Shown piece after piece: positions 1 through 5,646 of a stretch of DNA of 7,321 nucleotides. A model generated the notes under the pieces. The model did not search any database and was not told the DNA's origin. It saw only the letters and a program-made list of their open reading frames with translations. This DNA comes from DATJPD01 sp036394195 (GTDB taxonomy: Bacteria > Pseudomonadota > Alphaproteobacteria > CACIAM-22H2). Each line of letters starts with the position of its first letter. Within the stretch, counting starts at the first letter, position 1. Location: positions 1 through 7,321 of the forward strand of contig DASWFO010000143.1 in the NCBI GenBank assembly GCA_036394195.1, given 5' to 3'. The position numbers and the translations under genes were made by a program.

Positions 1-1421
1 CCCTGAGCTTGTTCGGCGACTGGACCGACCGCATCGCCGCCGGCGCGCTGCCGTTCGCCCAGCCGCCGCGGCCGCAAGGCGTCGAGCGCAACGTCGTGAT
101 CAGCGTGTGGGACTGGTCGGGGCCCAAGGACTATCTGCACGACGAGATCGCGACCGACCGGCGCAACCCGACGGTCAACGCCCGCGGCCCGCTCTACGGC
201 GCCACCGAGATCAAATCGGCGTGGCGCGACAAGGACACGCCGACCACGCGCACCAATCCGATGGGCCCCTCGCCGTATTGGGACGACGAGCCGATCTGGG
301 ACAGCCACACCAACTCGCATAACCCGATGTTCGACGAGAAGGGCCGGGTGTGGTTCACCATGCGCGTCCGAGCGCCCGAGAACCAGCCGGCGTTCTGCCA
401 GGCCGGCTCGGACCTTGCGTCGGCGAAGCTGTTCCCGACCAAGAGTGCGGCGCGCAACCTCGCGATGTTCGACCCGAAGACGGAGAAGTTCACGCTGGTC
501 GACACCTGCTTCCCGACGCATCACCTGCAGTTCGCGCGCGACGCCGACAACACGCTGTGGACCAGCGCCGGCGGCCCGCAGAGCGGCGTCATCGGGTGGC
601 TGAACACCAAGCGGTTCGAGGAGACCGGCGACGCGGCGACGTCGCAGGGCTGGACGGCGGTCGTCCTCGACACCAACGGCAACGGCAAGCGCGATGCGTA
701 TGTCGAGCCCAACCAGCCGGTCGACCCGACCAAGGACAAGCGGCTCGCCGTGGCGTTCTACGGCGTGGCGCCCCATCCGACCGACGGCTCGGTCTGGGGC
801 TCGACGTTGGGATATCCGGGCGGCATCATCCGCCTCGTCCCCGGCGCCAACCCGCCGGAGACCACGCTCGCCGAATATTACGAGCCGCCGTTCCCGGGCT
901 ACTCGCCGCGCGGCATGGATATCGACGGCAACGGCGTGGTGTGGGCGCCGCTGGCCAGCGGCCACATGGCGGCGTTCGACCGCGGCAAGTGCAAGGGGCC
1001 GCTCAACGGGCCCGCCGCCACCGGCCAGCATTGCCCGGAGGGCTGGACGCTCTATCCGCTGCCCGGCCCGCAGCTCGGCAACGTCACCGATCCCGGCAGC
1101 GCCGAGGCGAGCTACTACACCTGGGTCGACCAGTTCGACACGTTCGGGCTCGGCAAGGACATTCCGTTCGCCACCGGCAACGCCAACGATTCGCTGATCG
1201 CGCTGGTGGACGGCCGGATGCTGAACCTCATCGTGCCCTATCCGATGGGCTTCTACGCCAAGGGGCTCGACGGCCGCATCGACGATCCGGATGCCGGCTG
1301 GAAAGGCCGCGGCCTGTGGGCGACCTACGGCAACCGCACGCCGTTCCACATCGAAGGTGGCAAGGGAACCCGGCCCAAGGTCGTGCACTTCCAGATGCGC
1401 CCCGATCCGCTGGCGCGCTGA
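1..1421 (+). CDS. Vgb/SMP-30-like beta-propeller protein, C-terminal part (5' truncated by window edge)
   Basis: The reading frame is open to the left edge, with its first complete codon at position 3, and ends at a TGA at 1419-1421. A TTG at 9 could be read as a start, but it has no ribosome binding site and the protein begins mid-domain, so I treat it as partial. About 472 residues are visible. Propeller-type strand motifs recur: NPMFDEKGRVWFT near residue 106, HHLQFARDADNTLWTS near 172, VAPHPTDGSVWGS near 254 and RGMDIDGNGVVWAPL near 303. A calcium-loop-like DTNGNGKRD lies near 222. The sequence closely resembles the C-terminal region of a widespread proteobacterial family annotated as carboxypeptidase regulatory-like domain proteins. 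From memory, full-length members are exported and carry an N-terminal regulatory-like domain and often a CxxCH motif; neither can be checked here. No catalytic function is established to my knowledge. It converges on the substrate-binding protein gene at 1629. Confidence 0.85.
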   Translation, partial: LSLFGDWTDRIAAGALPFAQPPRPQGVERNVVISVWDWSGPKDYLHDEIATDRRNPTVNARGPLYGATEIKSAWRDKDTPTTRTNPMGPSPYWDDEPIWDSHTNSHNPMFDEKGRVWFTMRVRAPENQPAFCQAGSDLASAKLFPTKSAARNLAMFDPKTEKFTLVDTCFPTHHLQFARDADNTLWTSAGGPQSGVIGWLNTKRFEETGDAATSQGWTAVVLDTNGNGKRDAYVEPNQPVDPTKDKRLAVAFYGVAPHPTDGSVWGSTLGYPGGIIRLVPGANPPETTLAEYYEPPFPGYSPRGMDIDGNGVVWAPLASGHMAAFDRGKCKGPLNGPAATGQHCPEGWTLYPLPGPQLGNVTDPGSAEASYYTWVDQFDTFGLGKDIPFATGNANDSLIALVDGRMLNLIVPYPMGFYAKGLDGRIDDPDAGWKGRGLWATYGNRTPFHIEGGKGTRPKVVHFQMRPDPLAR

Positions 1422-1449
1422 GGCGCCGGAGGGGATTTAAAGCGCGTTT

Positions 1450-1490
1450 AAAAAATGTCCCCTCTCCACCCATTCTGATGGGGGGAGAGG
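1450..1490 (-). terminator. possible rho-independent terminator for the binding-protein gene
   Basis: Read on the minus strand, the 13-pair hairpin at 1490-1461 is followed after five bases (GGACA) by six T residues (1455-1450). This is placed about 140 bases beyond the stop of the minus-strand gene ending at 1629. The five-base offset between stem and T-run is longer than ideal, and the hairpin is also part of the repeat cluster, so its role as a terminator is tentative. Confidence 0.35.
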
Positions 1491-1592
1491 TAGGGTGAGG
1501 GGGCGCCACAAGCGCAATTGCTGCAAGACCCTCACCCTCCCGCGCTTACGCGCGGGCCCCTCCCTCTCCCTCTCCCGCTCCGCGGGCGAGGG
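1461..1592. repeat. GC-rich intergenic hairpin cluster of repeat type
   Basis: This lies in the 207-base gap between two convergent genes and codes for nothing I can support. It holds three adjacent hairpins: 1461-1490 (CCTCTCCACCCAT / ATGGGGGGAGAGG, one mismatch, loop TCTG), 1539-1556 (CCCGCGC / GCGCGGG, loop TTAC, perfect) and 1568-1592 (CCCTCTCCCGC / GCGGGCGAGGG, loop TCC, one mismatch). In addition, AGGGTGAGGG at 1492-1501 pairs perfectly with CCCTCACCCT at 1529-1538, enclosing 27 bases. The arrangement and the CCCTCACCCT / CCCTCTCCC words are typical of dispersed intergenic repeats in GC-rich proteobacterial genomes. Only one copy is seen in this window, so repetition in the genome is inferred. 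A TTTAAA-gcgcg-TTTAAA motif lies just to the left (1436-1452). Confidence 0.6.
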
Positions 1593-1628
1593 GCTTAGTT
1601 GCTGATTCTCCCTTAACTCGCGAATGCC

Positions 1629-2639
1629 CTATCTCAGCCGCTGGGCGGCTTCGTTCACCGCGGACAGGTCGGCGTAATTCGCGATCTCGATCGGGGACTT
1701 GATGAAGCCGAGATCGAGCTGCGCCTGGATGTTGCGCTGCAGGGCCCTGAGGTCGACCAGCGCGTCCGGATCGCGATAGTAGTCCTTGTGCGTGAACGCC
1801 CAGGCGTCGAGGACCTCGGGTGCCTGCTTGGTGAATTTGGCGACGATCTCGATCGCCTCGCGGTGGTTCGCCGGGTCGTTGTACCAGCGCAGCGCGCGGA
1901 TCATATCCTCGAGCAGGTCGACGAGGGCGGCGCGGTTGTTCCGCAGGAAGCTCTCGCGCACGCACCAGAACGACAGCTCGGATACACCCAGCGCGTCGCG
2001 CAGCGTGTACAGCGTGCGGCCCATCTTCTCGAACTCGGGATCGTATTTGAACGGCGAGGTCGCGGTGACGAGGTCGGCCTTGCGGTCGGCGAGAATGGCC
2101 CGCATGGTCGGGAACGGCGCTTCGATGACGGTGAAGTCGCGCTTGTCGATCAGGTTGTTCCGGGCAAGGAAGGCGCGCATGCCGATGTCGACGCCGGCGC
2201 CGTAGCCGTTCGTGGCCAGGACCTTGCCCTTGAGGTCCGCGACCGTCCTGACCGGGCCGTTGCGCAGCACCCGGTATTCGACGGTGTTGTAGCCTTCGAC
2301 GCCATCGCGCGTCTCGTCGGCGATGATGCGGAGGTCCGACAGGCCGGCGTTCAGGATTGCGATGCTGACGGTCGAGAACCCGAGCGGGGCGATGTCGAGG
2401 TCGCCGGTGGCGATCGCCGAGATCTGCTTGCCCGATGCCGAGAAATAGATCGGCTCGAACGCGTACGTGACGCCCTCGTGCTTCGCGAGACCGGGCCGGG
2501 CGAACAGGATCGGGATCAGCGAGGCGGGCACGTTGATCCAGCCGGCGCGAATCTTCACCGGCTCGGCACCGGCGGCCGTCATCGCGACGATCATCGCGGC
2601 CGCGGCGAGCGCTGCGATGGACAGAGTCCTTCTGAGCAT
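1629..2639 (-). CDS. ABC transporter substrate-binding protein, NMT1/SsuA/TauA-like
   Basis: This 336-residue protein is probably periplasmic and would capture a small solute for an ABC importer. The start at 2639 is chosen because GGGAGAA lies five bases upstream and because it gives a clean signal peptide: MLRRT, a long Ala/Met/Val hydrophobic stretch to about residue 22, then a likely cleavage after AGA (residue 25). An upstream ATG at 2813 would overlap the divergent neighbour and bury the signal. The mature protein shows the usual pattern of type-2 periplasmic binding proteins of the nitrate/sulfonate/taurine/thiamine-precursor class: RAGWINVPASLIPILFA early, an IATGDLDIAPLG stretch near 77-87, DLKGKVLATNGYGAGVD near 136-151, MRAILADRKADLVTATSPF near 179-197, and a helical C-terminus. 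No permease or ATPase gene lies in the window, so the ligand is unknown and it may be an orphan binding protein. The stop is TAG at 1631-1629. Confidence 0.88.
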   Translation of the reverse strand: MLRRTLSIAALAAAAMIVAMTAAGAEPVKIRAGWINVPASLIPILFARPGLAKHEGVTYAFEPIYFSASGKQISAIATGDLDIAPLGFSTVSIAILNAGLSDLRIIADETRDGVEGYNTVEYRVLRNGPVRTVADLKGKVLATNGYGAGVDIGMRAFLARNNLIDKRDFTVIEAPFPTMRAILADRKADLVTATSPFKYDPEFEKMGRTLYTLRDALGVSELSFWCVRESFLRNNRAALVDLLEDMIRALRWYNDPANHREAIEIVAKFTKQAPEVLDAWAFTHKDYYRDPDALVDLRALQRNIQAQLDLGFIKSPIEIANYADLSAVNEAAQRLR

Positions 2640-2697
2640 GGCCGTTCTCCCAGGATCTTCTTGCTTATGCCCCAGTTGTCGCGCATCGCCCGCCACA

Positions 2698-2726
2698 CTG
2701 GCAAGACCGCACGGTTGGGCTAGAGT
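2698..2726 (+). promoter_or_regulatory. sigma-70-like promoter for the MetE-like gene
   Basis: CTGGCA (2698-2703) and TAGAGT (2721-2726) are separated by exactly 17 bases and match the TTGACA/TATAAT consensus at four of six positions each. The predicted start of transcription would be about 15 bases before the GGAGG (2737-2741) and ATG at 2749. It sits in a 109-base divergent region shared with the minus-strand binding-protein gene. On the minus strand I see only a weak CATAAG with no good partner hexamer. This is a by-eye match only. Confidence 0.35.
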
Positions 2727-2748
2727 GCGGCGACGTGGAGGGAACCTC

Positions 2749-3801
2749 ATGACCGACAAGCTTCTCCTGGTGGGCAGCATCCCGCTCGACACGGTCGAAG
2801 ACGTCTTCAGCACCTTCGGCCGGCCGCTCGGCCAATATCTCTCGGCGATGCCCGACGGCGAGGTCGGTCCGCGCTCGCACTGGATCAGCCGCGTGCACTA
2901 TCAGGTGCTGGCGATTCATCCCGGCCTCGAGGTGCTGCAGCATCCCCGGCCCGACGATGGCGTGGAGCGGGTCAACCCGCATGACTCCACCGACGGCTGG
3001 AAGTTCCGGGTGCGGCCGGGTGTCGCCGATATCCGCTTCGGCAGCCCGGGCTGGCGGCTCGGCTTCGCGCGCGACGCGCTCAACTCGTATTTCGTGTTCA
3101 AGACCCTGCGCGAGCGCGGTGTGCTGCCGCGGCACCTGCGATTCCAGGTCTCGCTGCCCATGGTCAACAGCGTGACGCCGCCCCGCATCATCCCCGATGC
3201 CGCCGACCGCGAGAAGGTGCGCCGCGGCTACGAAGCCGCGACGCGGGCCGAGCTCGATACCATCATCGAGAAGATCCCGCCTGGCGACCTCGCGATCCAG
3301 TGGGACTGTGCCACCGAGGTGCAGGACGCCTATGGCGCGGTACAGGGCCTTCCGAAAGAGGGGGCCATCGAGCGCAATCTCGGCCAGATCCGGGCTCTCT
3401 CATCGCAAATCCCCGCGGGCGTGGCGCTGGGCTACCATTTCTGCTTCGGCACCCTGGGCGGCTGGCCGCGCTTCGCACCCGACGACCTCGGCCAGACGGT
3501 GACGCTCGCCAACGCCGCGGTCGAGGCCTCGGGCCGGCGCGTCGACTGGATCCACATCCCGCTGCTCGACACCTCCGAGGAGCGGTTCTTTGCCCCGCTC
3601 GCCGGGCTGCAGCCGAAGGGTGCCCGCGTCTATCTCGGCGCCATCCATAACATGGGGCGCTTCGCCGAGCGCGTGCGCCTCGCGCGCAAATATGTCGCCG
3701 ACTTCGGCGTCGCCGCGTTCTGCGGCTTTGGCCGCATCCCGCCGGCGGAGATGCCGCGCGTCCTGGAGGAGCACCGTCAGGCGGCGGCCGCCGCCGACTG
3801 A
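2749..3801 (+). CDS. single-domain cobalamin-independent methionine synthase-like (MetE C-terminal fold) protein
   Basis: This 350-residue, probably cytosolic protein lacks a signal peptide or membrane segment. The ATG at 2749 has GGAGG seven bases upstream; an in-frame start at 2467 would overlap the signal-peptide region of the divergent gene. The sequence resembles the catalytic half of MetE: an N-terminal LLLVGSIPLDTVEDVF, SLPMVNSVTPPR near 135-146, AIQWDCATEVQDAYG near 182-196 in place of the usual QIDEP segment, GYHFCFG (His230-x-Cys232) matching the HxC zinc site, and CGFGRIPPAEMP with Cys325 matching the distal zinc cysteine. By eye, the zinc-ligand Glu position falls in WIHIPLLDT (267-275), which has no Glu. 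Full MetE is about 750 residues with an N-terminal duplicated domain that is absent here. It could transfer a methyl group to a thiol from an unusual donor, like the folate-independent Mes methionine synthases, but the substrate is unknown. The gene ends one base from the convergent DUF2189 gene. Confidence 0.82.
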   Translation: MTDKLLLVGSIPLDTVEDVFSTFGRPLGQYLSAMPDGEVGPRSHWISRVHYQVLAIHPGLEVLQHPRPDDGVERVNPHDSTDGWKFRVRPGVADIRFGSPGWRLGFARDALNSYFVFKTLRERGVLPRHLRFQVSLPMVNSVTPPRIIPDAADREKVRRGYEAATRAELDTIIEKIPPGDLAIQWDCATEVQDAYGAVQGLPKEGAIERNLGQIRALSSQIPAGVALGYHFCFGTLGGWPRFAPDDLGQTVTLANAAVEASGRRVDWIHIPLLDTSEERFFAPLAGLQPKGARVYLGAIHNMGRFAERVRLARKYVADFGVAAFCGFGRIPPAEMPRVLEEHRQAAAAAD

Positions 3802-3802
3802 G

Positions 3803-4594
3803 CTACTCGACGATCCGCCGGTAGAGATGCCAGGTCGCGTGGCCGAGCACCGGCATCACGATCGCCAGGCCGAGCAGGGCCGGGAGCGAGCCTAGGACCA
3901 GGGCCGCGGCGACGATCAGCCCCCACGCCGCGATCACCACCGGATTGGTGACCGTCGCGCGCACCGAGGTTGCGATCGCCGAGGAGACGCCGACAGGGCG
4001 GTCGAGCAGCATCGGGAACGACACGACGCTGATCGCGAGCACGAACGCGGCGAACAGGAACCCGACGGCGTTGCCGACCGCGATCAGCACCCAGCCCTGG
4101 GGCGTCGTCAAGACATTCTCCAGGAATTGCCGCATCGCCACCGGCCCGGTGTCGCCGAACGTCATGTCGTAAACCGTCTGCGCCGCATACATCCAGCACA
4201 CGAAGATACCGAGCAGCAGGGCGCCCATCATCAGCACCGGCCCGAAGGACGGCGAGCGGAGCACGCTGAACGCCTGCGTCCAGCCCGTCTCGAGGCCGCG
4301 TTCGCGGCGCCGGCTGAGCTCGTACAGGCCAATGGCGGCGAACGGGCCGATCAGCGCGAACCCCGCGACCATCGGGAACAGCAGCGGCAGGACGTCCTGG
4401 CCGAAGACCATCCGCGCCAGGATCAGGCCGAGCACCGGATAGATGAGGCTCAGGAACACGACGTGACTGGGCATGGCCCAGAAGTCGTCGAACCCCTTCG
4501 CCAGTGCGTCTCTGAGATCCGACAGATGGATTTTCCTGACCTTCGGAAGGGCCAGGTCGGTGTCCCGATCAGCCAATAGCTTCTGCTGCGCCAT
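3803..4594 (-). CDS. DUF2189 family integral membrane protein
   Basis: This 263-residue inner-membrane protein has an unknown function. The start at 4594 is set by GGAGG six bases upstream; a longer frame to 4651 adds an Arg-rich stretch with no ribosome binding site. After a polar N-terminus carrying KVRKIHLSDLRDALAKGFDDFWAMPSH (residues 18-44), a signature I recognise as DUF2189, hydrophobic segments follow at about 44-64, 68-92, 117-141, 166-195 and 218-252, the last probably two spans. Charged loops include ELSRRRERGLETGW near 92-105. Family members are common in alpha- and betaproteobacteria and are sometimes annotated as cytochrome c oxidase subunit I-like, but no haem or copper ligand pattern stands out here. 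It is the last of three same-strand membrane-protein genes, 151 bases after the GlsB-type gene, and its TAG stop is one base from the stop of the MetE-like gene, leaving no room for a terminator between them. Confidence 0.88.
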   Translation of the reverse strand: MAQQKLLADRDTDLALPKVRKIHLSDLRDALAKGFDDFWAMPSHVVFLSLIYPVLGLILARMVFGQDVLPLLFPMVAGFALIGPFAAIGLYELSRRRERGLETGWTQAFSVLRSPSFGPVLMMGALLLGIFVCWMYAAQTVYDMTFGDTGPVAMRQFLENVLTTPQGWVLIAVGNAVGFLFAAFVLAISVVSFPMLLDRPVGVSSAIATSVRATVTNPVVIAAWGLIVAAALVLGSLPALLGLAIVMPVLGHATWHLYRRIVE

Positions 4595-4698
4595 GATGTG
4601 CCTCCGGATGAGATGAGGCCGGCGCCGAAACTGACGCAGAGGTCTCGCCACTGGTCAGTCAGCGGCGGTCATGGGGCCAGTGTCGCGCGTTTTCCACG

Positions 4699-4725
4699 CC
4701 GTGTCGCATAACATCTGCGACACGG
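4699..4725. terminator. perfect 10-bp inverted repeat after the GlsB-type gene
   Basis: CCGTGTCGCA (4699-4708) and TGCGACACGG (4716-4725) form a perfect ten-pair stem with loop TAACATC. It lies 20 bases beyond the stop of the minus-strand GlsB-type gene and about 105 bases upstream of the DUF2189 start. Neither strand has a T-run after the stem, so it is not a canonical rho-independent terminator. It could be a processing or attenuation structure or an operator. A further GTGTCGC copy occurs at 4680-4686, 21 bases from the copy at 4701-4707. Confidence 0.4.
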
Positions 4726-4745
4726 GTGGTGGTAGTGAGGCACCG

Positions 4746-5003
4746 TCAGATGGCTCGTCGGCCTGTGATCGCGTGATAAATCACCAGCACGATCACCGCT
4801 CCGATGATGGCGACGAACATGCTGTAAAGGTTGAAGCCGGTCACACCAGCGGCACCGAGCTCGGAAAAGATGAAGCCGCCGACGAGGGCGCCGACGATTC
4901 CGAGTACGATGTCGAGGACGATTCCTTCGCCGTGCTTGTTGACGATCTTGCTGGCGATGAAGCCGGCGACCAGTCCCAGAATGATCCATCCGATGCTCGA
5001 CAT
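4746..5003 (-). CDS. GlsB/YeaQ/YmgE family stress response membrane protein
   Basis: This 85-residue inner-membrane protein belongs to the family formerly called transglycosylase-associated proteins. The ATG at 5003 follows AAGGAG by six bases, and the stop is TGA. Three hydrophobic segments fill it: about 3-20 (WIILGLVAGFIASKI), 29-49 with a glycine-rich GIVGALVGGFIF packing motif, and 58-78. It ends in the basic tail GRRAI. Length and motif order match the family closely (typically 80-90 residues). Members are small stress-induced proteins in many bacteria, but their molecular role is poorly defined. The upstream same-strand gene ends 66 bases away (5070), so they could share a transcript or this gene could have its own promoter in that gap. 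I see no convincing promoter there. Confidence 0.93.
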   Translation of the reverse strand: MSSIGWIILGLVAGFIASKIVNKHGEGIVLDIVLGIVGALVGGFIFSELGAAGVTGFNLYSMFVAIIGAVIVLVIYHAITGRRAI

Positions 5004-5069
5004 GAGCCGCTCCTTGTAGCTGCCCCGGGATGGATAATCAGCCGGCCGACCCAGCGGTTCCCGCGCCCG

Positions 5070-5471
5070 CTAATGACTTTGCTGACGGCCTTCGCTCAGC
5101 GCCTGGTCGAGCTCCGCCTTGGCGCGTTGGATGTCGACCTCGAGCGGTGCCGGGATGTTCCAGACCGCTTTCGGCATGATCTTCAGGTCGTAAGCCGGAT
5201 CGCTGAGGTCGAGCCCGGCGGTCTGGGGCGTCGCCGGCGCCATGCTGACGGCGTGGATCACCTGCGGGATAATGATGCGCAAGCCGAGGGTGATGCTGCT
5301 GCCGCAGATCAGTCCGCCGGCGAACAGAAGGACATGCGCGAAGGTCAGGTGCCGCTTCAGCCACCGCGCCACGGCGGGCGCAGGGGATGTCTCGGACGGT
5401 GCCGGCGTCGCCACGGCTGGGGCGAGGGAGCGGGGTGCGGCGGGTACGAACTCGATCGCAATGCTTGCCAT
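5070..5471 (-). CDS. hypothetical single-span membrane protein
   Basis: This 133-residue protein matches no family I recognise. The start at 5471 (MASIAIEFVP) has AGGA nine bases upstream and begins just before a natural low-complexity N-terminus; the frame stays open upstream to 5594, but that part is Arg/Pro-rich and unlike a protein. Residues 10-36 are Ala/Pro-rich (about 20 of 27). A basic WLKRH at 37-41 precedes one hydrophobic segment at about 43-69 (FAHVLLFAGGLICGSSITLGLRIII). A linker and a C-terminal region follow, with DPAYDLKIMPKAVWNIPAPL near 91-110 and a charged helix EVDIQRAKAELDQALSEGRQ at 111-130 that could be a short coiled coil. A single-pass inner-membrane anchor with a C-terminal helical tail is the most that can be said. 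It sits first in the minus-strand membrane-gene group and is divergent from the cytochrome c-propeller gene. The stop is TAG. Confidence 0.75.
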   Translation of the reverse strand: MASIAIEFVPAAPRSLAPAVATPAPSETSPAPAVARWLKRHLTFAHVLLFAGGLICGSSITLGLRIIIPQVIHAVSMAPATPQTAGLDLSDPAYDLKIMPKAVWNIPAPLEVDIQRAKAELDQALSEGRQQSH

Positions 5472-5507
5472 CTCTGCGGTTCCTGCGTTTCTCGCATGAC
5501 TCGCGAA

Positions 5508-5536
5508 TTGACAGCCAGGTTCCTTATACGATCGTA
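5508..5536 (+). promoter_or_regulatory. TTGACA hexamer with adjacent 10-bp palindrome
   Basis: An exact TTGACA occurs at 5508-5513, and the perfect palindrome TACGATCGTA covers 5527-5536, where a -10 element would start with a 17-base spacer (ATCGTA, a poor -10 match). On the minus strand the same bases read TATAAG (5527-5522), a five-of-six match to TATAAT, about 50 bases upstream of the minus-strand gene start at 5471. The palindrome could be an operator controlling one or both divergent genes. No regulator gene is present to support this. Confidence 0.3.
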
Positions 5537-5540
5537 GGGG

Positions 5541-5576
5541 CGGCGGTTCTGTGCGTTTTCGCACACCGGGCCGCCG
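5541..5576. repeat. nested hairpin in divergent control region
   Basis: TGTGCG (5550-5555) and CGCACA (5560-5565) form a perfect six-pair stem with loop TTTT. Outside it, CGGCGG (5541-5546) pairs with CCGCCG (5571-5576) across small internal bulges. It lies between the palindrome at 5527-5536 and the proximal promoter-like site at 5594-5622. There is no following T-run. It could be a structured leader on a transcript started further upstream, a regulator site (GTGCG-N4-CGCAC), or simply chance pairing in GC-rich DNA. Confidence 0.35.
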
Positions 5577-5593
5577 CCACCGCAAGCCGCACA

Positions 5594-5622
5594 TTTTCCG
5601 CCGCCGCGAAGGCCGCTATAGT
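5594..5622 (+). promoter_or_regulatory. promoter-like hexamers for the cytochrome c-propeller gene
   Basis: TATAGT (5617-5622) is a five-of-six match to the -10 consensus. TTTTCC (5594-5599), 17 bases upstream, is a weak -35 match (three of six). A start about seven bases downstream would give a leader of under 20 bases containing the GGAGG at 5637-5641. The TATAGT stands out in otherwise GC-rich sequence, which is the main support. Confidence 0.4.
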
Positions 5623-5646
5623 GGCCCGCCGGTCACGGAGGATCCC

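Noticed and set aside
350..1498. 382-residue plus-strand frame inside the left-edge propeller gene
   Set aside because: It is Arg/Ala/Gly-rich out-of-frame translation. The other frame gives a coherent conserved propeller protein.
1788..2723. 311-residue plus-strand open frame antisense to the substrate-binding protein
   Set aside because: Its composition is that of an antisense frame in GC-rich DNA, it crosses the divergent promoter region, and it resembles no family.
2467..2748. 94-residue N-terminal extension of the MetE-like protein
   Set aside because: It would overlap the signal-peptide end of the divergent gene and has no family similarity. GGAGG and the conserved LLLVGS start support 2749.
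5004..5536. GGAAC words upstream of the minus-strand genes at 5003 and 5471 (bases 5061-5057 and 5523-5519), suggesting EcfG general stress promoters
   Set aside because: No GTT -10 element occurs at the 16-17 base spacing in either case, so the alphaproteobacterial EcfG consensus is not met.
4671..5537. 288-residue plus-strand frame across the GlsB-type gene and its neighbour
   Set aside because: It is Asp/Glu/Arg-rich antisense sequence covering two minus-strand genes, one of them an unmistakable GlsB family member.
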